Source: Enterococcus mediterraneensis (GTDB lineage Bacteria > Bacillota > Bacilli > Lactobacillales > Enterococcaceae). From it: DNA of 64,000 nt. The position numbers and the translations under genes are program-made. Below, piece after piece: positions 8,782 through 18,154 of this stretch. Each line of letters opens with the position of its first letter. The stretch's first letter is position 1. Location: assembly GCF_900604485.1 (NCBI RefSeq), contig NZ_UWOP01000001.1, forward strand, positions 1,163,501 to 1,227,500, given 5' to 3'. The notes under the pieces were generated by a model. The model worked only from the letters and a program-made list of their open reading frames with translations, ran no database searches and was not told where the DNA came from.

Positions 8782-9187
8782 GTTGAAATTTGTATTGGAT
8801 AGTCTGGCGTTGTGCTTTCCATTGAAAAGTTATGGTTTCCATCTTGCTGTTGTTTCCCGTCTGAGCAACAAATGCGATCGCCGGAAACTTGTTGACTGTC
8901 AGCTCTTGAGGAATCATCAGAGTCGGCAGCTGACTTTCCGGCTGCCGAGAGGTCGAAAAATAGATACTTCGCTGATCCGGCGTGAGAAAAAACTGCGTGC
9001 GGGTCTTATCAGTGATTGCCAGTTGCTGGGTGACCAATATACTTTTTTCAAACCGCGCTAAAAACTGTTGTACATTCAGGATCTCTTGCCATCTTTGCAG
9101 GGCAAGCAGCGGCAGCAGTGTAAAAAAGCTGACGATCGCTAAGACTGCCAGCGACTCTGCTAATGTAAACCCCGCCGTTTTACTCAT
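8747..9187 (-). CDS. comGD: Competence pseudopilin ComGD
   Basis: A 146-residue minor pseudopilin with a 6-residue leader and the prepilin box GFTLAESLAVLAIVSFFTLL. The rest is a pilin-like globular domain (for example FEKSILVTQQLAITDKTRTQFF). The ATG at 9187 overlaps the comGC stop by 8 bases. No clear ribosome site precedes it, suggesting translation by coupling to comGC. In the DNA-uptake pilus it acts with ComGC, GE, GF and GG to bind and pull in DNA. Confidence 0.88.
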   Translation of the reverse strand: MSKTAGFTLAESLAVLAIVSFFTLLPLLALQRWQEILNVQQFLARFEKSILVTQQLAITDKTRTQFFLTPDQRSIYFSTSRQPESQLPTLMIPQELTVNKFPAIAFVAQTGNNSKMETITFQWKAQRQTIQYKFQLGSGHYQKVID

Positions 9188-9536
9188 GTCTGGCTTTCGC
9201 CGCCAGATATTTTTTTAATTGCTCTTCAGTGATATAGTCTTCCTCTTCAAGTTTCTTCGCATCTGGCTTCGCTTTATCTGGATTCTCGATTTGATAAAGC
9301 TCCATCTGGGTCTCCACGACCGCAATGATCGCAGTATCACTTTCCTTATCGGCAGTATCGCGATGTTTCGCAAGATTTGGCACAAAAAGCAGTACTAAAA
9401 CACTAATGATCAATAAAACAAAAAGCATCTCGATCAACGTAAATCCTAAATATTTTCTCTTTGATCTTCCTAATTTGTCTGCATCTCTTTCAGCCGTTTT
9501 TACATCCTTTTTTAAACCATTCTTCACTTTTTTCAT
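9180..9536 (-). CDS. comGC: Competence major pseudopilin ComGC
   Basis: A 118-residue major subunit of the transformation pilus. The unusually long, basic 30-residue leader ends at RKYLG, followed by FTLIEMLFVLLIISVLVLLF with the essential Glu at position 5 of the mature chain. The C-terminal part (DTAIIAVVETQMELYQI, EEEDYITEEQLKKY) matches ComGC well. GGGAGG precedes the ATG, which overlaps the comGB stop as ATGA. The leader, longer than the usual ~10 residues, is worth noting. Confidence 0.93.
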   Translation of the reverse strand: MKKVKNGLKKDVKTAERDADKLGRSKRKYLGFTLIEMLFVLLIISVLVLLFVPNLAKHRDTADKESDTAIIAVVETQMELYQIENPDKAKPDAKKLEEEDYITEEQLKKYLAAKARHE

Positions 9537-10585
9537 CCAATTCCTCCCATATTGCTATAAATCGGTAAAAACATCGCGCCATAGACACTGATGATCAAGA
9601 CTGTAACGAACAAAAAAACGATTGGTTGGATCCAACGCATCACGCCTTCGATCCGTCTGATCAATAGCTGATTCGTCAGTTGGCTGTAAAGGATCAGTTC
9701 CTCACCCAACTTTCCTTTCGCCTCTCCTTGAAAGACAATAATAGAAAATTCCTCCGTCACAAAGGGATACTCTGCTAATTTTTCAGCTAAAGCTTTTCCT
9801 TGTGTCAATGTCTGGTTCAGATCCTGAGCCCACTCATTCATCAAAGAATCCGCCGCTGTTTTTTGCATCAATTGAATAATTTGATAAATCTCGATTCCTT
9901 GTACAAAAAGCTTACCCCATTCCAACGAAAAATAGGCTGCCGTGTATAAACGATAATAGATTCCGATAATCGGCAGCCGACTCCAAATACAGGCTTTTGT
10001 CAGTTGGTCTTTCTCCTTAAAATAACAATTAAACGATATTAAAATAACAAAAATCAATAAAATTATCCCGCCTAAAATATATGGTGACCAATATAAAAAA
10101 CGGATGCCGCCATGTTCAGGTGTTACCATACCGGTGGCTAATAATTGCGGCAATAAAAATTGACGCATACTGAAAAGGACTGCTAAGACAAAGAAGATCA
10201 ACAAAAGTGGATAGATTGCGACTTTCCGAAATTCTTCCCGTTGCTTCAAAAATAATGCCAATTGTTTTTCGATTTGGTGCAATGTGTCGCAGACGCTGCC
10301 ATGCTCTTCGGCTAATTGGATCTGAGCGATTTCTTGTGGAGAAAAACCGATTGACTGAAAGCATTGTGCCAACGTTTTTCCGACAGACAGCTGTTTTTGA
10401 AAGTTTTCAGCTATCCCTCCTTTCAAGCGCCGGCTGCGGCTGATCACCACCAACGCTTCTTGCAAGCTAAAGCCATTTTCCAGCAGAACAGCAACCACCT
10501 TGACAAAAAGCTGACGCTCTCTGGCTTCAATTTTTTTCACAAACAGCTTTAAACACTTATCTTTCAATTTGCAAAGTCGTTTCAT
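9533..10585 (-). CDS. comGB: Competence pilus membrane platform ComGB
   Basis: A 350-residue polytopic protein of the GspF/PilC family. It has two copies of the GspF domain (about residues 20-140 and 215-340) and membrane segments near 120-145, 165-185 and 320-345. It anchors the ATPase ComGA to the growing pseudopilus. The ATG at 10585 follows AAGGAAGG and overlaps comGA by 29 bases. The length is normal and no frame breaks are seen. Confidence 0.92.
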   Translation of the reverse strand: MKRLCKLKDKCLKLFVKKIEARERQLFVKVVAVLLENGFSLQEALVVISRSRRLKGGIAENFQKQLSVGKTLAQCFQSIGFSPQEIAQIQLAEEHGSVCDTLHQIEKQLALFLKQREEFRKVAIYPLLLIFFVLAVLFSMRQFLLPQLLATGMVTPEHGGIRFLYWSPYILGGIILLIFVILISFNCYFKEKDQLTKACIWSRLPIIGIYYRLYTAAYFSLEWGKLFVQGIEIYQIIQLMQKTAADSLMNEWAQDLNQTLTQGKALAEKLAEYPFVTEEFSIIVFQGEAKGKLGEELILYSQLTNQLLIRRIEGVMRWIQPIVFLFVTVLIISVYGAMFLPIYSNMGGIG

Positions 10586-11498
10586 CGATCCTTCCTTCCC
10601 TCGCTAATTTTGTAAGATTTTCTCGCCAATCCGACATTACCGCTTTATCTTTAAATTCGTAGGCCAAAAGCGCGCCAGTCCTTCCATCTGTGGCTGATAG
10701 GAGCCGTTGATAGATGACTCCTGCCAAACAATGTTCCAGCTCTTGGTTCTCGCCTACCAGGTCCCGGATCCGATCCAATGTTTCTGCGACTCCGCGGGCA
10801 TGGATCGTCGCGAATACTTTGTGCCCAGTAAGAGCCGCCCGGATCGCTGCCGCTGCCGTCTTCTTATCCCGTATCTCGCCGATGATCAATAAATCCGGTC
10901 GATGCCGCAACGACAACTGGATCAGCTGATCATAAGTCTGCTGGATCTTTTCATTGGTCTGCAGTTGTAAAAATTGCGGCTCTTCGATCTCGACCGGATC
11001 TTCAATAGTGATGACTTGTCCATCCTCCTTTTTTGCCAAATGGTACATCAATGTGGTTTTGCCGCTGCCAGTGGGTCCGCTAAACAAATACAGCCCGGTC
11101 GGACGCGTCTGCTGGGTAACGATCAGCAATTGTTCAGGCAGAAAAAAGTGTTGAGTATCGTCAGACAACGGATATAGGAATCGTGCTACCAAACTCTCCT
11201 GCAAACGATAATCTCCTACTGTCGACAAACGCAAACGCTGAATGAATTCCTTTGTCCGATAGGTGATGGCACCTAGCTGGACTTTGCGTTTTTCTCCTAT
11301 ATCCATCTTTCCCAAATATTTGAAACGGCTGATCACTTGATGTGCATCTTCAAAAGAAAGCTCTTTATAAAGATGGATGGACGTATTTTTCCGAAACAAG
11401 ACCCGCATGTGTTCTTCGTAAGGATGGATCGCTAGATCTTGCATCCTTTCCTGTCGCCCAAAGAAAATCAACTCATCTGTGAATTTTTCAATATCCAT
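10557..11498 (-). CDS. comGA: Competence pilus assembly ATPase ComGA
   Basis: A 313-residue GspE-type ATPase that powers pseudopilus extension at the inner face of the membrane. Walker A GPTGSGKTTLMYH is near residue 134, the Asp box ITIEDPVEI near 161, Walker B DLLIIGEIRD near 197, and the His box HKVFATIHARGVAETLDRI near 220-240. It lacks the zinc-binding C-terminus of larger GspE proteins, as ComGA does. It is the first gene of the operon. Expression probably depends on a competence sigma factor acting at the motif 11521-11553. Confidence 0.95.
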   Translation of the reverse strand: MDIEKFTDELIFFGRQERMQDLAIHPYEEHMRVLFRKNTSIHLYKELSFEDAHQVISRFKYLGKMDIGEKRKVQLGAITYRTKEFIQRLRLSTVGDYRLQESLVARFLYPLSDDTQHFFLPEQLLIVTQQTRPTGLYLFSGPTGSGKTTLMYHLAKKEDGQVITIEDPVEIEEPQFLQLQTNEKIQQTYDQLIQLSLRHRPDLLIIGEIRDKKTAAAAIRAALTGHKVFATIHARGVAETLDRIRDLVGENQELEHCLAGVIYQRLLSATDGRTGALLAYEFKDKAVMSDWRENLTKLAREGRIDETTLQIER

Positions 11499-11520
11499 GT
11501 TCGCTTCTTTTCCTTTCTCT

Positions 11521-11560
11521 GTTTATAGATACGCTATCCATCCAAATATTTTTTAGAAAA
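11521..11560 (-). promoter_or_regulatory. Candidate competence promoter of comG
   Basis: The minus strand reads GGATAGCGTATCTATAAAC at 11521-11539, with an A6 tract 15-20 bases before the GCGTA core. A matching layout (GGATTTGCGTAGATA with an A5 tract at the same distance) stands before cinA at 33181-33200. Neither fits a sigma-A promoter. The motif resembles, but does not equal, the streptococcal cin-box in size and position. It is a candidate site for the SigH/ComX-like factor encoded at 39718-40284. Confidence 0.4.
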
Positions 11561-11833
11561 AATATAATGCTCGGACTTTTATCAATGGATGTAATTATTT
11601 TTTGCTATAATTGTTATTTTATTCTTTATAAAGAATCGGAATTGGAAAGAAAACAGGGAGTGAATTACGCAAAAATAAGTTGTCATAGGAGGAAATGAGA
11701 CGAAAAAAAATATCCAAACGACAGCAGACGATGAACGGTTTCCAAAACTTAGAAAAATCTAGTTTCAAAAACATTCATTGCTCGCTTATCGTTCAGATAT
11801 TTTTAGCAGAACAGTTTATATCTCAGTTTGATT
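11561..11833. other. Gap between prs and comGA
   Basis: About 270 AT-rich bases with no gene I can support. On the plus strand there is an extended -10 (TGCTATAAT, 11603-11611) and an AGGAGG at 11687-11692 only two bases before an ATG. The short frame after it runs into the end of prs and has a lysine-rich, low-information sequence. A hairpin CAGTTT/AAACTG (11824-11841) spans the prs stop. Confidence 0.3.
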
Positions 11834-12805
11834 TTAAACTGGTTTTGTTTCAAAAAGTGGACTTACAGGTTTGTTCTCATGAATCCGTTTAATTGCTTCT
11901 CCCATCAGTGCGCTGACACTGATTTCATCGATTTTTTCTGTGCGGCGGTCTTCAGGCAGATAGATAGAATCCGTCACGACACAGCGTTCGATAGCTGAAT
12001 CTTGGATACGTTGCAAAGCAGGACCGGACAATACAGGGTGTGTACAAGAAGCGTAGACACTTTTCGCACCGGCTTCTTTCAATGCGTTAGCAGCCAATGT
12101 GATCGTACCGGCAGTATCGATCATATCATCGATCAAGACACAGATTTTGCCTTCTACATGTCCGATAATATTCATAACTTCAGCAACATTTGCTTTTGGA
12201 CGACGTTTGTCGATGATGGCGATCGGTGATTTCAAAAATTCGGCTAATTTACGTGCCCGTGTTACGCCACCATGGTCTGGTGAAACAACTACGACATCAT
12301 CGCCTTGGATCCCTTTTTCTAAGAAATAGTTAGCGATCAATGGTGCTCCCATCAAATGATCCACTGGAATATCAAAGAAACCTTGGATTTGCGCCGCATG
12401 CAGGTCAAGAGTGACCATCCGAGTCGCGCCGGCTTTTTCTAGCATATTAGCAACCAATTTCGCAGTGATCGGTTCGCGGGAACGGGCTTTGCGGTCTTGG
12501 CGGGCATAGCCGTAATAAGGCATTACTACGTTGATCGTTTTTGCGCTTGCTCGTTTCAAAGCGTCTATCATGATCAACAATTCCATCAAATTATCATTTA
12601 CCGGACTGCTGGTTGATTGGATGACATAGACATGGGCACCGCGGATACTTTCTTCAATGTTTACTTGGATTTCGCCGTCGCTGAATTGATTAACTGAACA
12701 TTTCCCCAATTCTACACCAACTGCTGCCGCGATTTTTTCTGCCAAAGGACGATTTGAATTCAACGCAAAAATTTTCAATCTTGGATCAAAATACTGATTT
12801 GACAT
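11834..12805 (-). CDS. prs: Ribose-phosphate pyrophosphokinase
   Basis: A 323-residue enzyme that makes PRPP from ribose 5-phosphate and ATP, feeding purine, pyrimidine, His and Trp synthesis. The start is the ATG at 12805, 5 bases after GGAGG. The PRPP-synthase signature [17 protein letters not shown], the flexible-loop motif [14 protein letters not shown] and the PRPP-binding [13 protein letters not shown] are intact. It is a neighbour of glmU and purR, and PurR senses PRPP, so this is a compact purine-control region. A hairpin separates it from glmU, so it probably has separate expression. Confidence 0.97.
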   Translation of the reverse strand: MSNQYFDPRLKIFALNSNRPLAEKIAAAVGVELGKCSVNQFSDGEIQVNIEESIRGAHVYVIQSTSSPVNDNLMELLIMIDALKRASAKTINVVMPYYGYARQDRKARSREPITAKLVANMLEKAGATRMVTLDLHAAQIQGFFDIPVDHLMGAPLIANYFLEKGIQGDDVVVVSPDHGGVTRARKLAEFLKSPIAIIDKRRPKANVAEVMNIIGHVEGKICVLIDDMIDTAGTITLAANALKEAGAKSVYASCTHPVLSGPALQRIQDSAIERCVVTDSIYLPEDRRTEKIDEISVSALMGEAIKRIHENKPVSPLFETKPV

Positions 12806-12837
12806 GAGAACCTCCACTTTCTTTCAATACAATAAGA

Positions 12838-12880
12838 AAACTACTATTTATTAGCAACTCTTCCTAATAAATAGTAGTCA
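12838..12880 (-). terminator. Hairpin between glmU and prs
   Basis: Perfect 14-bp stem CTACTATTTATTAG/CTAATAAATAGTAG (12841-12854, 12864-12877). The minus strand continues TTTTCTTATT. It probably ends glmU transcripts; the AT-rich stem makes it moderate in strength. Confidence 0.6.
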
Positions 12881-12925
12881 TTTTTGTTACATAAATCAAG
12901 TTATTTCACATAAAATTGGGAATGT

Positions 12926-14299
12926 TTAATTCAAAAATGGCAATTTTTTTGCGTAATTCTCTTTGTTTTCTTGGCGAACACGACCGATTGCCATAGCATA
13001 TTCAGGGATATCTTGAGTAACGGTCGTCCCTGCCGCGATGGATGTATTCTGCGCGACATTGACTGGACCTACCAAGTTGGCGTTAGAACCGATGAAGCTG
13101 TGATCACCGACAGTTGTGTGATATTTTTGCTTGCCGTCATAGTTGACAAAAACGACGCCACAGCCCACATTGATCTCTTTCCCTAGTGTCGCGTCCCCAA
13201 CATATGTCAGGTGTCCGACTTTTGTTCCTTCACCGATCTGAGCATTTTTCACTTCAACGAAATTACCGATATGGGCATTTTCATGGATTTCAGCTTTTGG
13301 ACGTAAATGAGCGAATGGACCCACGTCAGCGCCTTTTTTAACGAGACTTTCTTCGATGACTGAAGATTTCACCACGACACCGTCTTCAATCACACTATCT
13401 ACAATCTGTGATTGCGCAGTGATCACGCATTCTTCTCCGATCACCGTAGCACCTTTCAAATATACGCCTGGTTCGATGACTGTTTCTGCACCGATCTTGA
13501 CTCCGGCATCGATATAAGTCGCCGCAGGATCAATCAATGATACTCCGTTGACCATGTGCTGATGGTTGATTCGTTTGCGCATGATCTGATTGGCTTGGGC
13601 TAATGCTACTCGATCGTTGACACCTAAAGATTCTTCAAAATCTTCCGTTTGATAAGCCGCTACGGTTTTGCCGTTTGCTTTCAAGATCTCGATGATATCT
13701 GTCAGGTAGTATTCTCCTTGAGCATTATCAGTATCTAAATGGGACAATGCTTCAAACAGCAATTCATTGTCAAAACAATAGGTACCGGTATTGATCTCTG
13801 TTACTTTCGCTTCTTCTGGATTCGCGTCTTTTTGTTCTACGATTTTTTCCACGATCCCAACATGATCGCGGATGATCCGGCCATAACCGGTTGGATCATC
13901 TGCTTTGGCAGTCAAAATCGTTGCGCTGGCGTTTTTTCCTTGATGGTATTCAAAAAGATTATTCAGCGTTTCAGTAGTCAACAAAGGTGTATCGCCGCTG
14001 ATTACCAACGTCGTGCCTTTTTTACCTTTTAAAAACGGCTCTACTTGCAATACCGCATGTCCTGTTCCTAATTGCTCTGCTTGCAGTGCGTATTGGCTGC
14101 GCTCGCCTAGTTGTTCCTTCACTTTGTCGGCGCCATGGCCAACAACAGTAACGATTTCTTGAGGCTGTGTTTCCATTACTCGGTTCATGATATGCTCTAC
14201 CATCGGTTTGCCGCAAACCGGATGTAATACTTTATATAATTTGGATTTCATACGGGTTCCTTTACCCGCTGCCAAAATAATTGCAAAACGTGTTGTCAC
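12926..14299 (-). CDS. glmU: Bifunctional GlmU (UDP-GlcNAc synthesis)
   Basis: About 457 residues. The N-terminal uridylyltransferase has [20 protein letters not shown] and the active GTGHAV segment. The C-terminal left-handed beta-helix is an acetyltransferase with the hexapeptide pattern and [19 protein letters not shown]. It makes UDP-N-acetylglucosamine for peptidoglycan and teichoic acids. The GTG at 14299 is preferred because GGGAG lies 8 bases before it and the protein then has the family length; a longer frame begins at 14323. It is part of the usual purR-glmU-prs order of Firmicutes. Confidence 0.95.
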   Translation of the reverse strand: MTTRFAIILAAGKGTRMKSKLYKVLHPVCGKPMVEHIMNRVMETQPQEIVTVVGHGADKVKEQLGERSQYALQAEQLGTGHAVLQVEPFLKGKKGTTLVISGDTPLLTTETLNNLFEYHQGKNASATILTAKADDPTGYGRIIRDHVGIVEKIVEQKDANPEEAKVTEINTGTYCFDNELLFEALSHLDTDNAQGEYYLTDIIEILKANGKTVAAYQTEDFEESLGVNDRVALAQANQIMRKRINHQHMVNGVSLIDPAATYIDAGVKIGAETVIEPGVYLKGATVIGEECVITAQSQIVDSVIEDGVVVKSSVIEESLVKKGADVGPFAHLRPKAEIHENAHIGNFVEVKNAQIGEGTKVGHLTYVGDATLGKEINVGCGVVFVNYDGKQKYHTTVGDHSFIGSNANLVGPVNVAQNTSIAAGTTVTQDIPEYAMAIGRVRQENKENYAKKLPFLN

Positions 14300-14390
14300 G
14301 TAGTCCACTCCCATCTTTTTCATCTAATTTAGTTTAGCCCAATTCTTAGTTCTTAGCAACCGTATCAGTAAAAAAACGACCATACCAATC

Positions 14391-14419
14391 AAAAAAGACC
14401 CGTTGAAAACGGGTCTTTT
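14391..14419 (-). terminator. Terminator after purR
   Basis: Minus strand AAAGACCCGTT/AACGGGTCTTT with a T-run on the exit side. It separates purR from glmU. Confidence 0.88.
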
Positions 14420-14439
14420 GCTGAACATCGATTACAAAA

Positions 14440-15258
14440 TTATTCGTCGAAATAATTTCCTGGTACGACTGAGATCGTTTTTGTCTGAGTATCGACATCT
14501 TCTACGAACAATAGTGATGTGTAATCGTTCACTGCACGTTTGCCTTTGAATTTAGCTTCCGCAAAAACTGTCACACCGACAAGATCACATTCAAATTCTT
14601 CGATCAGGCTTTGCATCCCATTGATGGTGCCGCCGCCTTTCATAAAGTCATCCACGACTAATACGCGGGACCCGCGTTTCAAGCTGCGTTTGGACAATTC
14701 CATTTTTTCAATGCGTTCTGATGAACCCGACACATAATTGACACTTACTGTCGAACCTTCAGTGATCTTGGAATCCCGACGAACGATCACGAACGGTACA
14801 TTCAAATAATAAGAAACTGCTTGCGCGATGGGCACACCTTTTGTAGCCACCGTCATCACGGCATCGATTTTTTGTCCAAGATATTTAGAAGCGATGATCC
14901 GGCCTACTTGACGCAACAAATCCGGTTCTCCTAATAAATCAGACAAATAAACATAACCGCCTGGCAATAATCGGTCTTGTTCAGATAAACGTGCGGCTAA
15001 AGATTCTATGTATCGTTTAGCTTCTTCTGGAGAAATCTCAGGGATGAAAACGACGCCTCCTGCGGCACCAGGAATCGTTTCTAAAATACCTGTTCCTCTT
15101 TTTTTAAAGGTTTTTTTAGCGATAGCCAGATCTTCACTGATCGAAGATTTTGCCGACTCGTAACGTTTCGCAAAAAATGTCAATGGAATCAACTCATGGG
15201 GATGATCCAATAAATAATGTGTCATGTCGATCAATCGTTCACTACGACGCACTTTCAC
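14440..15258 (-). CDS. purR: Purine operon repressor PurR
   Basis: A 272-residue repressor with an N-terminal winged helix (residues 1-75) and a phosphoribosyltransferase-like domain. The PRPP loop is VLVVDDFMKGGGTINGMQSL. High PRPP releases it from DNA. The GTG at 15258 is chosen because AGGAG is 8 bases before it and the N-terminus MKVRRSERLIDM is standard for the family. Paired PurR boxes before purA (57737-57780) are a likely target in this window. A TATAAT (15293-15298) gives a candidate promoter, though the -35 is weak. Confidence 0.95.
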   Translation of the reverse strand: MKVRRSERLIDMTHYLLDHPHELIPLTFFAKRYESAKSSISEDLAIAKKTFKKRGTGILETIPGAAGGVVFIPEISPEEAKRYIESLAARLSEQDRLLPGGYVYLSDLLGEPDLLRQVGRIIASKYLGQKIDAVMTVATKGVPIAQAVSYYLNVPFVIVRRDSKITEGSTVSVNYVSGSSERIEKMELSKRSLKRGSRVLVVDDFMKGGGTINGMQSLIEEFECDLVGVTVFAEAKFKGKRAVNDYTSLLFVEDVDTQTKTISVVPGNYFDE

Positions 15259-15372
15259 AAACTTCACTCCTTGTATAATTTACATTCGCTTTATTATAAG
15301 GCTTTTGCTGGAATATTTCGAGTATTTTCCTGCCAATTTAAAAAATAGTTCGTAATTTCTAATGTTAGACAT

Positions 15373-15401
15373 AAAAAAGAGGCGATAATTTTCGCCTCTT
15401 A
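15373..15401 (-). terminator. Terminator after adcACB
   Basis: Minus strand AAGAGGCG/CGCCTCTT with 8-base loop and TTTTTT after it, 20 bases past the permease stop. Confidence 0.88.
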
Positions 15402-15420
15402 CTTTTCACTTTCTTGCTGT

Positions 15421-16254
15421 TTACTTATTGATGCGTTGTTTTCTTTGGATGAATACGATGATCTGCTTCACAAGATTCAAAAGTAAAAACAATGCAATGA
15501 AGACTAATGTGATGGTGGCCCCCGGAGGAGTATCTAAATAAAAGGAACTGGTCAGCCCGCTGAGCATTCCGATCAGACCGATCAAAATACTGATCAAGAT
15601 CACGACATTAAAGCCTTTGCCGATCCGCATACTGATGGCAGCCGGCAGTACGATGATCGCTGAAATCAATAATGCTCCGGCAATCGGGATCATCACCGCG
15701 ATCGCTACCCCGGTCAAAATATTGAAGAGAGTGGACATCAAATGGATCGGCAGTCCATCCACATGAGCGGTATCCTCATCAAAAGTCAGGACATACATTG
15801 GTCGTTTGAACAATAGAAACAGGATCTGCGTAACTATGAACAAGCCGCCTAAAATAAAGACTTGTTGTGTTGTGATCGTTACGATAGAGCCGAAAAGATA
15901 CGACTGAATGCTGGTGGCGGAATTACCGCCGCTGAGATTCATCAGAACCAATGCCAACGCCAGTCCCCCTGCCATCAAGATCGCGATCGAGATCTCCGCA
16001 TAACTGCGATACATAGACTGCAGATATTCCAGTAAGACAGCCGCGATCACTACAACGATCAGTGTAGTCAAATTAGGGTTCAAATTAAAGAAAAATCCTA
16101 ACGCGACCCCTGCCAATGAAACGTGAGACAATGTGTCCGCCAACAGCGATTGCCGACGGATCACCAGAAACACCCCTAACATCGGCGCGATCCCAGCAAT
16201 AAAGATCACTGCTAGAAAAGCTTTCCTCATGAATTCATATGAAAGCAGCGCCAT
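15421..16254 (-). CDS. adcB: Zinc ABC transporter permease
   Basis: A 277-residue ZnuB/AdcB-type permease with about eight membrane segments. The coupling region [16 protein letters not shown] is present near residues 37-55. The ATG at 16254 follows AAAGGAGG and overlaps the ATPase stop by 28 bases. It completes the zinc importer with the ATPase and the His-rich lipoprotein upstream. Manganese permeases are close relatives; the His loop of the binding protein and Zur-like operators favour zinc. Confidence 0.9.
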   Translation of the reverse strand: MALLSYEFMRKAFLAVIFIAGIAPMLGVFLVIRRQSLLADTLSHVSLAGVALGFFFNLNPNLTTLIVVVIAAVLLEYLQSMYRSYAEISIAILMAGGLALALVLMNLSGGNSATSIQSYLFGSIVTITTQQVFILGGLFIVTQILFLLFKRPMYVLTFDEDTAHVDGLPIHLMSTLFNILTGVAIAVMIPIAGALLISAIIVLPAAISMRIGKGFNVVILISILIGLIGMLSGLTSSFYLDTPPGATITLVFIALFLLLNLVKQIIVFIQRKQRINK

Positions 16255-16907
16255 GGGGAATCCTCCTTTCGCACCAAACGAATCTGGCGGTCACAATATT
16301 CTTTGATGTCTTCATGATCATGAGTGATCATCAAAATCGATTTGCCGTGGACATGAGCACTGTGACGCAACAGGCGATAAAACTTATTGCGAGACTCTTC
16401 GTCCATCCCGGTGGTCGGCTCATCTAAAATAAATAAGTCAGGATCAGCGGCAAAGACCCTTGCCAAACTGATTCGTTGTTTTTGTCCACCTGATAATTCA
16501 CCGATGCGTTTGTGACGCACATCCCACATCCCGACTGCTTCTAAGGCCCGCTGAACGTGTTGATGATCTTTTTCCGTCAGTTTTTTGAACCAGCGGTCTC
16601 TCGGATAACGTCCAGAGCGGACTAGTTCCAAGACCGTACTGGGAAAACCGGCGTTGAAAGACGCGATCTGCTGCGGGATATAACCGATATGGAGTTTTCC
16701 TCCAGCCGCGTTGGTTTTGGACAATGTGACTTCGCCTTTTGTCGGCTTCAACAGTCCTAATGTCGCTTTGATCAACGTGGATTTGGCGGCACCATTTTCA
16801 CCGGTCAAAATGACGAATTCACCGTCATCTACGGAATAATTGATGCCTTCCAATACCGGTTCGTCATCATAATAAAATGTTAAATCTTTTACATCGATAT
16901 AGCGCAA
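16227..16907 (-). CDS. adcC: Zinc ABC transporter ATPase
   Basis: A 226-residue ATPase: Walker [15 protein letters not shown], signature [15 protein letters not shown], Walker [16 protein letters not shown]-loop MITHDHED. The Walker A has GAAKS where the consensus is GxGKS, so the second conserved Gly is Ala, an unusual but known variant in ZnuC-like proteins. The start is a TTG at 16907, 8 bases after AAGGAGG. It lies 15 bases after the lipoprotein gene in the same operon. Confidence 0.9.
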   Translation of the reverse strand: MRYIDVKDLTFYYDDEPVLEGINYSVDDGEFVILTGENGAAKSTLIKATLGLLKPTKGEVTLSKTNAAGGKLHIGYIPQQIASFNAGFPSTVLELVRSGRYPRDRWFKKLTEKDHQHVQRALEAVGMWDVRHKRIGELSGGQKQRISLARVFAADPDLFILDEPTTGMDEESRNKFYRLLRHSAHVHGKSILMITHDHEDIKEYCDRQIRLVRKEDSPWRCFHMNS

Positions 16908-16922
16908 CGGTGGCGCCTCCTT

Positions 16923-17858
16923 TTATTGAATACTTTCTTTTAACGCTTCGAGATTTTTACGCATAATGGTAAGATAAGTTTCTCCATCTTCCATTTGTTG
17001 GGTCGTCAAACTTTCGAGAGGGTTCAATACAGCTAATTTTACGCCGGTTTCCTTTGACAGAGTCTCTGCGACTTTTTTATTGGCATTTTCTTCAAAGTAG
17101 ATTACTTTCACACCGTGGTCCTCCACGTAATGTTTCAACTCTGCTAAGCGGCTTGGTGAAGGCTCTTGATCTGGCGAGATTCCGGCAATCGATTTTTGCG
17201 TCAATCCGTATTGTTTCGCTAAATAGCCGAATGCAGCATGTTGCGTAACAAAAGTTGTGTTTTCAGCATCCGCAAAAGCAGCTCTGAAATCATCATCTAA
17301 TTCTTGTAATTTCTCGATATAAGCCGCGGCATTCTTTTCAAAAGCGGCTTTTTTATCCGGATATTTTTCGCTTAGCTGATCACGGATCGTTTCGACTTCT
17401 TTGATCGCCATCACTGGATCAGTCCAAACATGGGGATCTTTCTCGTGATCATGATCGTGGTCGTGGTCATGATCGTCTGCTGATTCGATCAGATCGATCT
17501 TTTCACTGGCTTCAATGACCAATGTCGTATCATCCAAACTGTCTTCGATGCTGTCGACCCAAGTTTCCAGCTCTTCACTATTATACACGAAGGCATCCGC
17601 TTGGGAAATTTTCGCGACGTCTTTTGCGCTTGGCTCATAATCATGAGGTTCAGTTCCAGCTGGTATCAGCAATTCAACCTCTCCTTCATCCCCTAACACT
17701 TCTTTCGTAAATTCATACATCGGATAAAAGGTCGCGATCGCTTGGATCTTTTCTGTTGAAGCTGATGTTCCGCTTTGTTCTGATTGATTGCTCGCACCGC
17801 AAGCCGCCAAAAACAAACTAGTTGCTAAAATACTGATACCGATAAAATATTTCTTCAT
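16923..17858 (-). CDS. adcA: Zinc-binding lipoprotein of the Adc transporter
   Basis: About 311 residues. The signal peptide starts MKKYFIGISILATSLFLAAC, with lipidation at the Cys, so the protein is anchored outside the membrane. A cluster-A1 fold follows: metal-site His in GTEPHDYEPSAKDV, the His-rich loop DDHDHDHDHDHEKDPHVWTD, then THAAFGYLA and the Glu/Asp near the end. The His/Asp loop is typical for zinc rather than manganese. The start at 17858 follows AGGTAGGAAG. A Zur-like box begins 29 bases upstream, so low zinc should raise expression. Confidence 0.93.
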   Translation of the reverse strand: MKKYFIGISILATSLFLAACGASNQSEQSGTSASTEKIQAIATFYPMYEFTKEVLGDEGEVELLIPAGTEPHDYEPSAKDVAKISQADAFVYNSEELETWVDSIEDSLDDTTLVIEASEKIDLIESADDHDHDHDHDHEKDPHVWTDPVMAIKEVETIRDQLSEKYPDKKAAFEKNAAAYIEKLQELDDDFRAAFADAENTTFVTQHAAFGYLAKQYGLTQKSIAGISPDQEPSPSRLAELKHYVEDHGVKVIYFEENANKKVAETLSKETGVKLAVLNPLESLTTQQMEDGETYLTIMRKNLEALKESIQ

Positions 17859-17886
17859 CTTCCTACCTCTTTTCATTTTTTGATAC

Positions 17887-17973
17887 AAATCGGAAAACTT
17901 CCGATTTACTGACAGGAACTAATGTATCAAACAAATAAAAAGCCGTCAACCAAAATCGGAAAACTTCCGATTT
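17887..17973 (-). promoter_or_regulatory. adc promoter with two Zur-like boxes
   Basis: Two identical 21-bp palindromes (AAATCGGA at the left, TCCGATTT at the right) lie at 17887-17907 and 17953-17973; a third half-site is at 17993-18001. They match the layout of the Bacillus Zur box (AAATCGTAAT-N-ATTACGATTT) rather than the streptococcal AdcR box. Between them is a minus-strand promoter: TTGACG (17944-17949), 17 bases, TACATT (17921-17926). One box sits just before the -35 and the other just after the start point, so occupancy would block RNA polymerase. Confidence 0.75.
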
Positions 17974-18112
17974 AGAGTTGAAAAACATTGTTAAATCGGA
18001 AGATATAGGACTGGTCGTTCATAAGTACCAATTTAGTTAGCGTATTTAACACATTACTGAACTACCTTCTGTTTTCTGATTCATCGGCGTATTCGGGGTA
18101 GTCATTTTCCAC

Positions 18113-18149
18113 AAAAAGAAGACATCGACTGAAAATGACCGATGTCTTT
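18113..18149 (-). terminator. Terminator after ispE
   Basis: Minus strand AAGACATCG/CGATGTCTT with CTTTTTG after it, directly past the ispE stop. Confidence 0.8.
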
Positions 18150-18154
18150 GAAGC

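Noticed and set aside
15300-15360. A possible PurR box before purR
   Set aside because: Only one GTTCG half is present, without a partner at the proper distance.
17440-17480. Short tandem HD codons (GATCATGATCATG-like) in adcA
   Set aside because: This is the His-rich metal loop of the zinc lipoprotein, not a DNA repeat or CRISPR unit.
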